Positions 24,437 to 32,713 of a DNA stretch of 64,000 bases are shown here, one piece after another; the first letter of the stretch is position 1; each line of letters starts with the position of its first letter. Made by a program: the position numbers and the translations under genes. The stretch comes from Aureimonas phyllosphaerae (GTDB taxonomy: Bacteria; Pseudomonadota; Alphaproteobacteria; Rhizobiales; Rhizobiaceae): NCBI RefSeq assembly GCF_900113065.1, contig NZ_FOOA01000003.1:248001-312000 (forward strand), written 5' to 3'. Under the pieces are notes generated by a model, which was given only the letters and a program-made list of their open reading frames with translations, was not told where the DNA came from and did not search any database.

Positions 24437-26374
24437 ATGATCGAGCGCTCCGTCGTCGTGCGCGTCCACGACGGTCTCCATGCACGCCCGGCCACGCAGT
24501 TCGTGAAGCTCGCCAAGAGCTTCGCCTGCGACGTCGAGATCCGCTGCAACGGCCGGGGCGCCAGCACCAAGAGCGCCGTGAAGCTGATGCTGCTCGGCGT
24601 GAAGGAGAACGACGAGGCGACCTTGAGGGCCGATGGCGAGGACGCGGCCGATGCCGTTGCGGCCCTTGCGACCTTCCTGCAGACGCCCGACGCCGGCGAC
24701 GTCGACCTGACCGCGGCGCCCAAACCCGCCGCCGCGCCGACGCCCGCTCCATCCGTCGCCCGCACGGACCGTGGCGTGCCGGCCAGCGAGGGCACCGCGA
24801 TCGGCCCGGCCTTCGCCTTCTTTCCCGGAAGCCTCGATATTCAGCCGCGCACCCTCGCGCCGGAGGAGATCGGGCCCGAACACGAGCGCTACCGCACCGC
24901 CCTTGCCGCCACCGTCGCCTCCTTCCGGGAGGCGCGTGCGCGTCCGAGCCTGCGCCGGGACGACGCGGCGATCATCGACGCGCTGGTCGAAGTCGCCGAG
25001 GACTCCGATTTCATCGCCGCCGTCACCCGCGCGATCGGCGCGGGACGGGATGCGCCGAGCGCCGTCGAGGAGGCCGGGCGCTCGATCGCGGCGAGCTTCG
25101 AGGCGCTGACCGATCCGTACCTGCGCGCCCGTGCCGAGGACATCCGCTCGGTGACGCGCGCGATCATCCTCTCGCTTCTCGGTCGCCGCGACATGACGCT
25201 GGCGGACCTGCCGAAAGGCGCGGTGATCGTCGCCGACGAGATCGCGGCGCTCGATCTCGCCAAGGCGACGCTCGCCGACATCGGCGGCATCGTCTGCCGC
25301 AAGGGCGCGGCGACGAGCCATGTCGCCATCATGGCACGCGCCCACGGCATCCCGGCGGTCCTCGGCTTTCCCGCGGACGAGGCACGACTGAAATCCGCTC
25401 GGACGGTCGCCCTCGACGGATCGAGCGGCGAGGTCGCGATCGACCCCGACGCCGAGACGGCCGCCCGCTTCACCGGCGCCATCGCGCGCGAGGCCGCAGA
25501 ACGCTCCGCGCTCGACGCCTACCGCACGGTGGAGCCGCAGACCCGCGACGGGCGGCGCATCGAGATCGCCGCCAATCTCGGCTCGCTCGCCGAGATCGAG
25601 GCGGCGAGACAAGCCGGGGCGATGGGCGTCGGGCTCTTCCGCACCGAATTCCTGTTCATGGAGCGGCGCACGCTGCCGGACGAGGACGAGCAGGCCGAAA
25701 CCTACACGACGCTCGCGCAAGCCTTCGCGCCCCACCCGGTCGTGATCCGCACGCTCGACATCGGCGGCGACAAGCCGGTGGCCGGCATCGATTTCGAGCA
25801 CGAGGACAATCCGTTCCTGGGTTGGCGCGGCGTGCGCATGTGCTTGGAGCGGCCGGACGTCTTCAAGCCGCAGCTGCGCGCGCTCCTGCGCGCAAGCGTC
25901 GTCGGCAACGTCAAGATCCTGCTCCCGATGATCGCCGACGTCGGCGAGGTGCGTGCCGTGCGCGCCCTTCTCGACGAATGCCGCGCCGAGCTCGATGCGG
26001 CCGGCCACGCCCATGGCGCGTTCGAGCTCGGCGTCATGATCGAGACGCCGGCCGCCGTCTTCGTCGCCGCCGAGATCGCGGCCGAGGTCGACTTCTTCTC
26101 CGTCGGCACCAACGATCTCACGCAATACGTGATGGCCGCAGACCGGCTGAACCCGCGCGTCGCCAAGCTCAACCGCACCGAGCACCCGGCGGTGCTGGCC
26201 GCGATCGGCATGGCCGCACGGGCCGCGCGCGACGCCGGCATCTGGATCGGCGTCTGTGGCGAAGCCGCCGCCCGCCCCGACCTCATCCCCTTCTTCGTCC
26301 AGAACGGCGTGACCGAGCTCTCCATGAGCGCCGCTTCCATCCCCCGCGCCAAGAAGTGCGTGACGGAGATCTGA
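24437..26374 (+). CDS. HPr-enzyme I fusion phosphotransferase
   Basis: A 645-residue fusion. Residues 1-85 are an HPr domain with the active site HDGLHARPATQFVKLA (H15). From about residue 112 it is a full enzyme I with the swivel His in KGAATSHVAIMAR (about H295), the PEP-binding GVGLFRTEFLFMERR and IRTLDIGGDKP, and the C-terminal GVCGE cysteine (about C607). It takes phosphate from PEP and delivers it to the adjacent EIIA. There is no GAF domain, so this is a carbohydrate-type EI rather than PtsP of the nitrogen PTS. I chose ATG 24437 because the HPr fold starts there. The fusion makes the operon self-sufficient. Confidence 0.92.
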   Translation: MIERSVVVRVHDGLHARPATQFVKLAKSFACDVEIRCNGRGASTKSAVKLMLLGVKENDEATLRADGEDAADAVAALATFLQTPDAGDVDLTAAPKPAAAPTPAPSVARTDRGVPASEGTAIGPAFAFFPGSLDIQPRTLAPEEIGPEHERYRTALAATVASFREARARPSLRRDDAAIIDALVEVAEDSDFIAAVTRAIGAGRDAPSAVEEAGRSIAASFEALTDPYLRARAEDIRSVTRAIILSLLGRRDMTLADLPKGAVIVADEIAALDLAKATLADIGGIVCRKGAATSHVAIMARAHGIPAVLGFPADEARLKSARTVALDGSSGEVAIDPDAETAARFTGAIAREAAERSALDAYRTVEPQTRDGRRIEIAANLGSLAEIEAARQAGAMGVGLFRTEFLFMERRTLPDEDEQAETYTTLAQAFAPHPVVIRTLDIGGDKPVAGIDFEHEDNPFLGWRGVRMCLERPDVFKPQLRALLRASVVGNVKILLPMIADVGEVRAVRALLDECRAELDAAGHAHGAFELGVMIETPAAVFVAAEIAAEVDFFSVGTNDLTQYVMAADRLNPRVAKLNRTEHPAVLAAIGMAARAARDAGIWIGVCGEAAARPDLIPFFVQNGVTELSMSAASIPRAKKCVTEI

Positions 26375-26403
26375 TCGCCGAATGAGGTCCTAGGCTGGCT
26401 GGA

Positions 26404-26853
26404 GTGACTACCTATCTGTGCGCCTTCGATTTAGACGTCGGTCAATCAGAACGGTCTGATTGGCTTCGAGGGATCCAGAAATTGGCGCACGTCCTACGAC
26501 AGGTCGTTATCGGCATTCTGGCCGTCATCGGAATTGCGCTTGCAGGTACCGCCATCGTCCTGATCCAGGCGGGTTGGTTCAGTGATAAACCCGCCTTCGG
26601 TTTGACCGGCAAGCAGACGTTCAACTGCTATTTGGAACGGGAGTTGCGGTACCCCACCCTTTCGATCAGCTTCTCGAAAAACGGAAGGCAGGCCGTAATA
26701 CACTTCCCGGATCGCGACGCGGTCACAACGTTGCAACGGGGAGGCCTCGCGGGCGATGGGTTTCACGGCGATGGGATCGAGTTTGTGGTTGATCCGGAAG
26801 CTTATGTCACCGGCTACGGCGACAAGAGAATAGGACCATGTCAGCAGGATTGA
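26404..26853 (+). CDS. Hypothetical membrane-anchored protein
   Basis: A 149-residue frame with one strong hydrophobic helix (VVIGILAVIGIALAGTAIVLI, residues about 34-54) and a soluble C-terminal part with two cysteines (NCYLERE and GPCQQD). I do not recognise it. Base composition is noticeably more AT-rich than its neighbours, and the GTG start at 26404 has no strong ribosome binding site. The true start could be further downstream, just before the helix. It looks like an orphan gene placed between the PTS operon and the HAD gene, possibly acquired. Confidence 0.5.
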   Translation: MTTYLCAFDLDVGQSERSDWLRGIQKLAHVLRQVVIGILAVIGIALAGTAIVLIQAGWFSDKPAFGLTGKQTFNCYLERELRYPTLSISFSKNGRQAVIHFPDRDAVTTLQRGGLAGDGFHGDGIEFVVDPEAYVTGYGDKRIGPCQQD

Positions 26854-26975
26854 GGAGGGGCCCGCGTCCCTTTCCGGGAAATCGCGTCACCAAGACATTG
26901 TGACGGCCTGCGATCGAGGAATGGTTGGCCGCAACGTCGGACTGATTAGAAGGTCGTGAGACCGCCGACGAGCCT

Positions 26976-27635
26976 TCAGCGCGCCATCTCCGCTGCGATC
27001 TCGTCATAAGTGCGGGCGACGAAGTCGGCGCCGGCATCGCGCAGGCTCTCGCCGGTGTTGGCGAGGAGATGCGCGCCGCCGAGGAAGCCGTAGGCGACCA
27101 TGCCGGCGGCCTTGGCGCCCATGATGCCGAAGCGCGAATCCTCGATCACCAGCGAGCGGGCGGGGTCGAAGCCCATGCGGCTTGCCGCGTGAAGCACGAG
27201 GTCGGGCTCGGGCTTGCCGCGCTTCACGTCGTGCGAGGAGAAGATCGCGTCGGGCGAGAAGAACCGATCGAGGCCGGTGACCTTCAAGCTGTGGCGGATG
27301 CGCTCGTGGTCGGAGGAGGAGGCGACGCAGCGCGGCAGGTCCGAGCGCTCGAGGAATTCGACGATGCCGGGCGTCGGGCTGAGTTCCTGCGTGAAGAGCG
27401 CCTTGGTCTCGGTCCAGAAGCGCGGATGGTATTCCTGATCCAGGGCGCGGCCGGTCTTCTCCTCGATGCCCTTCAGGATGTCGGCCATCTTCATCCCGAC
27501 CACGGCATTGACCATGTCGGCCGTGACCTCGATGCCGGCCTGCCGATAGACCGACTGCATCGCGCGGCGGGCGAGGACCTCGCTGTCGACCAGCACGCCG
27601 TCGCAGTCGAAGATGATGCCGTCGAACTCGGCCAT
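26976..27635 (-). CDS. HAD-family sugar phosphatase/phosphoglucomutase-like hydrolase
   Basis: A 219-residue HAD superfamily hydrolase with a C1-type cap. Motif I is FDCDGVLVDSE (nucleophile D9 and acid D11 when counting from MAEFDG), motif II is CVASSSD, motif III is around KRGKPEPDL, and motif IV is VIEDSRFGI. Relatives include beta-phosphoglucomutase and sugar/polyol-phosphate phosphatases. ATG 27635 was chosen because the HAD motif follows within a few residues. It is the last gene of the minus-strand aco-like set, 127 bp after acoC. It may remove phosphate from a sugar or polyol phosphate made by the nearby PTS or kinase; substrate unknown. Confidence 0.85.
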   Translation of the reverse strand: MAEFDGIIFDCDGVLVDSEVLARRAMQSVYRQAGIEVTADMVNAVVGMKMADILKGIEEKTGRALDQEYHPRFWTETKALFTQELSPTPGIVEFLERSDLPRCVASSSDHERIRHSLKVTGLDRFFSPDAIFSSHDVKRGKPEPDLVLHAASRMGFDPARSLVIEDSRFGIMGAKAAGMVAYGFLGGAHLLANTGESLRDAGADFVARTYDEIAAEMAR

Positions 27636-27762
27636 GGATGGTCTCCCCTTGTCGCCGCCCGAACGCGGGACGCGCAAGGCCGCCCCGGCGGACCGGAGCG
27701 GCCTTGCGACACCTTCGCGCCTGTGGCTCGGCGCGGCGATTGAAAGCCGGCCGGACGACGGA

Positions 27763-29184
27763 CTAGCGTGTCAGCTCGTGAAGCAGGCGGGCAACGTCGC
27801 CCTTCTGCTCGATCTGCGGCATATGTCCCGTCCTCGGGAAAACATGCAAGGCGATCCGCCCCGGCAACCCGGCGAAATGGCGCACCGGGACCACGCGGTC
27901 CTCGGTGCCGGCGACGATCTTCACCGGCATGGCGAGATGCGGAAGGAGGTCGCGCACCGAAACGTGCTGCGCGCCGTTCGAGAAGAGGTGCGTGCCGAGC
28001 CGGGTCTGCGCGTCCGCCTGCCGGCCATCCGCCCGTCCGCGCGCGGTCGCCCGCACGAAGCCGTCGGAGATGGCGCCCGCGTCGGCGACGAGATGGCGCA
28101 GCCAGGTGCGCACCGGCGCCTCGGCGGTCGCGCGGGCGAAGCCTTCGGTGAAGCCGGTGTCGATGTCGGGCCCGAAGCCGGCCGGCGACAGGAGCATCAG
28201 CGAGCGCACGTCGGTCGCCGTGCCGCTGGCAACCGAAGTGGCCACGGCGCCGCCGAGCGAATGGCCGACGAGATGGCAGCCCGTCACCCCGAGCGCGATC
28301 AGCGTCTCCTCGACGCCCGACACCAGTCCGTCGAACCCGTCCGCCTCCTGGTCGAGCGACGCGCCGTGACCGGGCAGGTCGATGCCGAGCACGGGGTTGC
28401 CCCCGGTCATCTCGCCAAGCAGCGGACGCCAGCTTGCCGTCTCCGATCCGAACCCGTGGATGAGGACGATGGGAACGCCCTCACCCTCGCGCAGACGCGT
28501 GACGGCGAGCGGGGTCGCCGTATCGTTGGCCGGCGCCGGGGCCCGTGCGGCAGGGGCTGTCTTCGGGGTGCAGGAAAATGCCGGCTGTGCCGTTCCGACG
28601 CTGTCGGGCTTCGACGCGGCGACCGCAGGCTGCGGCGCCTTGACCTCGGACCTGGCGGCAGCCGCCGCTTCCACGTCGTCGCGCCCGATGCGACCGAGCG
28701 GTCCGCTGCCGGTCACGGAGGCGAGATCGATCCCGCGTTCGCGCGCGATCCGGCGGGCAAGCGGCGTCGCACGCACGCCGCGGCGCTCGCCCTCGGCCCC
28801 CTGTTTCGCGTCCTCGGGCCGTGCAGCCTGCGCGACCGCGGGGACCGCCTCGGCCGGTGCGGGCTTGGAATCGGTTTCGACGTCGGGATCGGGCTCGACC
28901 TTCGTCTCGACCGAGCCGCCGGCCGCGGCGGCGTCATAGGCCTCGCCCTCAGCGTAGATCCAGGCGACGGGCGCGCCGACCGCGATGTCGACGCCTTCCG
29001 CGCCGGTCACGTTTCGCAGCGTCCCGCTCGCCGGCGCGTCCACTTCCATGGCCGCCTTGTCGGTCTCGATCTCGAAGAGCGGCTCGCCCTTCTTGATCGC
29101 GTCGCCTTCCTTGTAGAACCAGCGCGAGATCTGGCCGGTCGCCATGTCCATGTCGACCTTGGGCAGGATCACTTCGGTCGGCAT
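27763..29184 (-). CDS. acoC: Acetoin-dehydrogenase-type E2: lipoyl domain + E3-binding domain + alpha/beta hydrolase
   Basis: A 473-residue protein with three parts. The lipoyl domain at residues 1-80 has the modified lysine at K43 in EIETDKAAMEV. A peripheral subunit-binding domain follows near 135-175 (VRATPLARRIARERGIDLAS, GRIGRDDVEAA). An alpha/beta-hydrolase fold runs from about 225 to the end with the nucleophile elbow VGHSLGGAV. The usual 2-oxoacid acyltransferase core is absent, which is the hallmark of AcoC of acetoin dehydrogenase. It would accept an acetyl group from E1 and pass it to CoA. I chose ATG 29184, 4 bp after acoB. No E3 gene is present here. Confidence 0.88.
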   Translation of the reverse strand: MPTEVILPKVDMDMATGQISRWFYKEGDAIKKGEPLFEIETDKAAMEVDAPASGTLRNVTGAEGVDIAVGAPVAWIYAEGEAYDAAAAGGSVETKVEPDPDVETDSKPAPAEAVPAVAQAARPEDAKQGAEGERRGVRATPLARRIARERGIDLASVTGSGPLGRIGRDDVEAAAAARSEVKAPQPAVAASKPDSVGTAQPAFSCTPKTAPAARAPAPANDTATPLAVTRLREGEGVPIVLIHGFGSETASWRPLLGEMTGGNPVLGIDLPGHGASLDQEADGFDGLVSGVEETLIALGVTGCHLVGHSLGGAVATSVASGTATDVRSLMLLSPAGFGPDIDTGFTEGFARATAEAPVRTWLRHLVADAGAISDGFVRATARGRADGRQADAQTRLGTHLFSNGAQHVSVRDLLPHLAMPVKIVAGTEDRVVPVRHFAGLPGRIALHVFPRTGHMPQIEQKGDVARLLHELTR

Positions 29185-29188
29185 GGCC

Positions 29189-30202
29189 TCAACGCTCCCT
29201 CTTGTGGAGTGCGCGCACGGCCGAGACGATGTCGGGAACCTGCGGCACGACCGCCTTTTCCAGCTCGGGATTGTAGGGGATCGGCGACTCCGCGCCGCCG
29301 AGGCGCACGATCGGCGCATCGAGATAGTCGAACGCATCGCTCTCGGCGATCATCGCGGCGATCTCGGCGCCGACGCCGAGCGTCTTGACGCCCTCGTAGA
29401 CGCAGACGAGGCGCCCGGTCTTCATGACGCTCTTCATGATGGTCTCGCGATCCATCGGGCGCACGGTGCGAAGGTCGACGACCTCGACATCGATGCCGTC
29501 GTTGGCGAGTTCCTCGGCCGCCGACAGCGCCTTGTGGACCATGATGGCTGAGGCGACGATCGTGAGATCGCGGCCCTCGCGCACCACGGCCGCCTTGCCG
29601 ATCGGCACGGTGTAGCGGCCTTCCGGCACGATGCCCTTCGACTTGTAGAGGATCTTGTGCTCGAAGATCATCACCGGATCGGGATCGTCGATCGCGGCCA
29701 GCAGCATGCCTTTGGCGTCGTGCGGGGTCGAGGGCTGCAGAACCTTCAGGCCGGGCACGTGGCCGAGCCAAGCCTCGAGGCTCTGGGAGTGCTGGGCCGC
29801 AGCGCCCGTGCCGGAGCCCGCGGGAAAGCGCATGACCAGCGGCACCGAGACGTTGCCGCCGAGCATGAAGCGGAGCTTGGCCGCCTGGTTGACGATCTGC
29901 TCCATCGCAAGCGTCGCGAAGTCCGAGAACTGGAACTCATAGATCGGCTTCATGCCGGTGAGCGCCGCGCCCACCGCCACGCCCGCGCCGCCGAGCTCGG
30001 CGATCGGGGTGTCGATGACCCGGTCGGCGCCGAAGCGGTGGACGAGGTCGCCGGTCACCTGGAAGGCGCCGCCGTAGACGCCGATGTCCTCGCCCATGAT
30101 GAAGACGCGGGGGTCCTCCTCCATGGCGATGGCGATCGCTTCCTGGATCGCCTGGGCATAGGAAAGCTCGCGGCCGCCAGCCGCGTTCGCAAGTTCGCTC
30201 AT
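29189..30202 (-). CDS. acoB: Thiamine-diphosphate-dependent E1 beta subunit, AcoB-type
   Basis: A 337-residue transketolase-like beta subunit of a 2-oxoacid/acetoin dehydrogenase complex. It has [20 protein letters not shown] (catalytic Glu region), [42 protein letters not shown], and the C-terminal transketolase domain with [18 protein letters not shown]. It pairs with AcoA to bind thiamine diphosphate. It lies between acoA and acoC with 36-bp and 4-bp gaps. Alpha plus beta subunits fit either pyruvate/branched-chain or acetoin dehydrogenases; the AcoC-type E2 favours the acetoin-like type. Confidence 0.9.
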   Translation of the reverse strand: MSELANAAGGRELSYAQAIQEAIAIAMEEDPRVFIMGEDIGVYGGAFQVTGDLVHRFGADRVIDTPIAELGGAGVAVGAALTGMKPIYEFQFSDFATLAMEQIVNQAAKLRFMLGGNVSVPLVMRFPAGSGTGAAAQHSQSLEAWLGHVPGLKVLQPSTPHDAKGMLLAAIDDPDPVMIFEHKILYKSKGIVPEGRYTVPIGKAAVVREGRDLTIVASAIMVHKALSAAEELANDGIDVEVVDLRTVRPMDRETIMKSVMKTGRLVCVYEGVKTLGVGAEIAAMIAESDAFDYLDAPIVRLGGAESPIPYNPELEKAVVPQVPDIVSAVRALHKRER

Positions 30203-30238
30203 CGGAACAATCCTCGGGAGGTCGGCTGCTTCAGCCGT

Positions 30239-31291
30239 TCAAGCCGTGTAGACGAAACGCGTCGCGTCGGACGGGTCGGGCGACGGTGAGTTCTTGGCGA
30301 ACTCGATGCCCTCGGCGATCTCGCGCTCGACGCCGGCGCGGATCTCTTCCACGTCGCTTTCCGAGACGATGCCGTACTGGATCAGCTCGGCCTCGAAGCG
30401 GCCGATCGGGTCCTTGGAGATCCAGTCGTCGATCTCCTCCTTGGTGCGGTAGCGGTTGCGGTCGCTCTTGGAATGGCCGCGATGGCGGTAGGTCTTGCAC
30501 TCGATGAGGGTCGGCCCCTCGCCCCGGCGCGCCCGCTCGATCGCGGCGACGGAAGCCTCCGCGACGTCGGACAGCGAGTTGCCGTCCACCGTCACGCCCG
30601 GCATCGAATAGGCCACCGCACGCTCGGCGATGTTCCTCACCGCCGTCGAGCGTTCGGTCGAGACCGACATGCCGTACTTGTTGTTCTCGCACACGAACAC
30701 GACCGGCAGCTTCCAGATCGAGGCCATGTTCAGTGCCTCGTGGAAGGCGCCCTCGTTGTTGGCGCCGTCGCCGAAGAACGAGACGACGACGTCGGGCCGC
30801 TTCTGCATCTTCATGGAGAGCGCCGCGCCGACCGCGATCGGCAGGCCGCCGCCGACGATGCCGTTGGCCCCGAGATTGCCCTTGGTCACATCGGCGATGT
30901 GCATCGAGCCGCCGCGGCCACGGCAGTAGCCCGTCTCCTTGCCGAAGAACTCGGCGAACATCCGGCCGACTTCCGCGCCCTTGGCGATGCAGTGGCCGTG
31001 GCCGCGATGGGTGGAGGTGATCTGGTCGGTGTCGGTCAGCGGGAGACAGATGCCGACCGCCGAGGCCTCCTGACCGATCGACAGGTGCATCGTCCCGTGG
31101 ATCAGGCCGCGCATGTAGCTCTCCTCCGCCCCTTCCTCGAAGCGGCGGATGAGATGCATCTGGCGCAGCGCGTCCCGGAGGACCGCCGGCTCGAAGTGGC
31201 GGAACGCGAAGGGACGGTTGTCCCCCTCGCGCGGGCCCTGCGACGGAGCCGCCGCGTCGGCGACCTCGGAAACCTCGGGCATGGCGGACAT
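30239..31291 (-). CDS. acoA: Thiamine-diphosphate-dependent E1 alpha subunit, AcoA-type
   Basis: A 350-residue E1 alpha subunit. The thiamine-diphosphate motif [20 protein letters not shown] begins at residue 174, with the metal ligands around D175 and N178. [11 protein letters not shown] (95-105) and [10 protein letters not shown] are the other active-site loops. The N-terminal ~25 residues are polar and non-conserved. With AcoB it would cleave an alpha-hydroxyketone or decarboxylate a 2-oxo acid and load the acyl group on lipoyl-AcoC. It starts 21 bp after the DRL-like gene, which suggests they are co-transcribed and act on linked metabolites. Confidence 0.9.
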   Translation of the reverse strand: MSAMPEVSEVADAAAPSQGPREGDNRPFAFRHFEPAVLRDALRQMHLIRRFEEGAEESYMRGLIHGTMHLSIGQEASAVGICLPLTDTDQITSTHRGHGHCIAKGAEVGRMFAEFFGKETGYCRGRGGSMHIADVTKGNLGANGIVGGGLPIAVGAALSMKMQKRPDVVVSFFGDGANNEGAFHEALNMASIWKLPVVFVCENNKYGMSVSTERSTAVRNIAERAVAYSMPGVTVDGNSLSDVAEASVAAIERARRGEGPTLIECKTYRHRGHSKSDRNRYRTKEEIDDWISKDPIGRFEAELIQYGIVSESDVEEIRAGVEREIAEGIEFAKNSPSPDPSDATRFVYTA

Positions 31292-31312
31292 GGCCTGTCT
31301 CTCCTGATCCGG

Positions 31313-32632
31313 TTACTCGGCCGCGGTGGCGAAGCGCCCGTCGGCCTGGTCGAGACGACGGCGGATCTGGGTGATCACCAGGCTGTCGTCCGGCTCGCAG
31401 TTGGCATAGGTCAGCTTCTCGCCGGCCCTGATCGGCTTGATGACGCGAGCCCGCTCGGCAAGGCCCAGCGGCAGGGCGCCCTCGTTGCGCGCGCCTTCCC
31501 AGGTCATGGCGAAGCCGCGGTAGTCGTACTCGCCGATCTTGCCGAGCGTATCGCCGGGGTTCAGATCGCGCTTGGCGAGCGTCACGCACTCGGCGACCGG
31601 ACGGTCGGCCGGGATGAGGTCCGGCGCGCCCTTCACCACCGCACGCACGGCCGACAGCGGCACTTCGAGCGAGGTCAGGTGATAGGGGCGGAAGATCGTG
31701 TAGTTCGGGCCGGGGCCCATCTTCAGATCGCTCATGCGCTCCAGCACGCGGTCGTGGCGCGGCTTCACGATGCAGAAGACGCCGGGCGCGACACCCTTGC
31801 CGATGGAGTAGTCGACCTTGCCGGTGCCCGACAGGACGCCGCCGTCCTCCTTGGTGCAGAGCACCGAGGCCAGTTCGTCGCGCGTGGCTGCGGGCCCGTG
31901 CATGCCCGGAACGTCCGGCACGAGCCCCGTGGCGTTGGCGACGGCGACCATCTCGATCATGGTCTTGGAGCCGTCCACGAACTCGACCAGCATGCGCGCG
32001 TTCATGTTGCGCTGCCGGGCCTCCTCCTCGTAGGCGTCCGGCGTCGCGTCGAACTTCAAGGGATTGTTCTTGCCCTTGCCGGCGCAGACGATGTCGAAGC
32101 CAAGCGACTGGGCGAAGCCGATGATCTCGACCGTGGCGGCCGGCTCGTCGCCTGCCGCGCCGGTGTAGACGACGCCGGCCTTGGCGGCCTCCTCGCGCAG
32201 GAAGCGGCCGATCGTGATGTCGGCCTCGACGTTCAGCATGACGACATGCTTGCCGTTGCGGAAGGCCTCCAGCGCGATCAGCGTGCCGACGTTCGGATTG
32301 CCGGTGGCGTCGATGATGACGTCGATATGGCCGGACGAGCAGAGCGCCTTGTAGTCCTCGGTCAGCGCGACCTTGCCGCCCTCGATCGCGCGGTCGATGT
32401 CGCTGGTGCCGGCTGCGTGGACGAAGTCGGTGCCCGCCATGCGCAGTGCGGCTTCCGCGCCCGTGATGTTCAGCTCCGACAGGGCCCCCAGCCGAACGCC
32501 CGGCATCAGGGTCAGCTGCACCACCATGTCGGTGCCCATCTGACCCGAACCGGCGAGGCCGACGGTCACCGGACCGTTCTTGTCGGCGTAGGCCTGGAGT
32601 TCGGCCGCGAGGCCAACCTGAAGAATCGTCAT
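31313..32632 (-). CDS. DRL-like (DXR-like) oxidoreductase: NAD(P)-binding homoserine-dehydrogenase-like domain + SAF domain
   Basis: A 439-residue oxidoreductase. The Rossmann motif VGLAGSGQMG is at residues 24-33, followed by VIIDATGNPNVGTLIALEAF and KHVVMLNVEAD. The C-terminal part (about 355-439: AECVTLAKRDLNPGDTLG, PIRAGEKLTYANCEPDD) is a SAF domain. From memory, this architecture and length match the DRL family of Brucella. DRL replaces DXR there and interconverts 1-deoxy-D-xylulose 5-phosphate and 2-C-methyl-D-erythritol 4-phosphate with NADP(H). Not all relatives need share that reaction. ATG 32632 has GGAGG upstream. The location between a SorC regulator and acoA argues for a catabolic role. 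Confidence 0.78.
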   Translation of the reverse strand: MTILQVGLAAELQAYADKNGPVTVGLAGSGQMGTDMVVQLTLMPGVRLGALSELNITGAEAALRMAGTDFVHAAGTSDIDRAIEGGKVALTEDYKALCSSGHIDVIIDATGNPNVGTLIALEAFRNGKHVVMLNVEADITIGRFLREEAAKAGVVYTGAAGDEPAATVEIIGFAQSLGFDIVCAGKGKNNPLKFDATPDAYEEEARQRNMNARMLVEFVDGSKTMIEMVAVANATGLVPDVPGMHGPAATRDELASVLCTKEDGGVLSGTGKVDYSIGKGVAPGVFCIVKPRHDRVLERMSDLKMGPGPNYTIFRPYHLTSLEVPLSAVRAVVKGAPDLIPADRPVAECVTLAKRDLNPGDTLGKIGEYDYRGFAMTWEGARNEGALPLGLAERARVIKPIRAGEKLTYANCEPDDSLVITQIRRRLDQADGRFATAAE

Positions 32633-32664
32633 CGCTGTTCCTCCCTTGGGAAACATAGGTACAT

Positions 32665-32684
32665 TTGTCTTCTCATGAAGACAA
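32665..32684. promoter_or_regulatory. Candidate SorC operator before the DRL-like gene
   Basis: A perfect palindrome TTGTCTTC-TCAT-GAAGACAA, overlapped by ACATTTG at 32661 (the reverse complement of CAAATGT). It lies in the gap between the regulator's stop and the DRL-like start, about 33-52 bp upstream of that start, in AT-rich sequence. Position suggests control of DRL-acoABC expression. Confidence 0.6.
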
Positions 32685-32713
32685 GAGTTCATAGATGGCC
32701 CGGAGCGCATTTT

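Noticed and set aside
24437-26374. PtsP (nitrogen PTS enzyme I)
   Set aside because: No GAF domain; the N-terminus is HPr and the neighbours are carbohydrate EII genes.
26885-26905. Inverted repeat CGTCAC-N9-GTGACG between the orphan gene and the HAD gene
   Set aside because: Short, no T-run, and not placed clearly for either gene. It could be chance.
27763-31291. Pyruvate dehydrogenase complex
   Set aside because: E1 alpha/beta would allow it, but the E2 has an alpha/beta hydrolase instead of the acyltransferase core, and no aceE or lpd gene accompanies it.
31313-32632. Homoserine dehydrogenase call for the DRL-like gene
   Set aside because: The NAD-binding part is similar, but the C-terminal SAF domain and the lack of homoserine dehydrogenase catalytic motifs fit the DRL family better.
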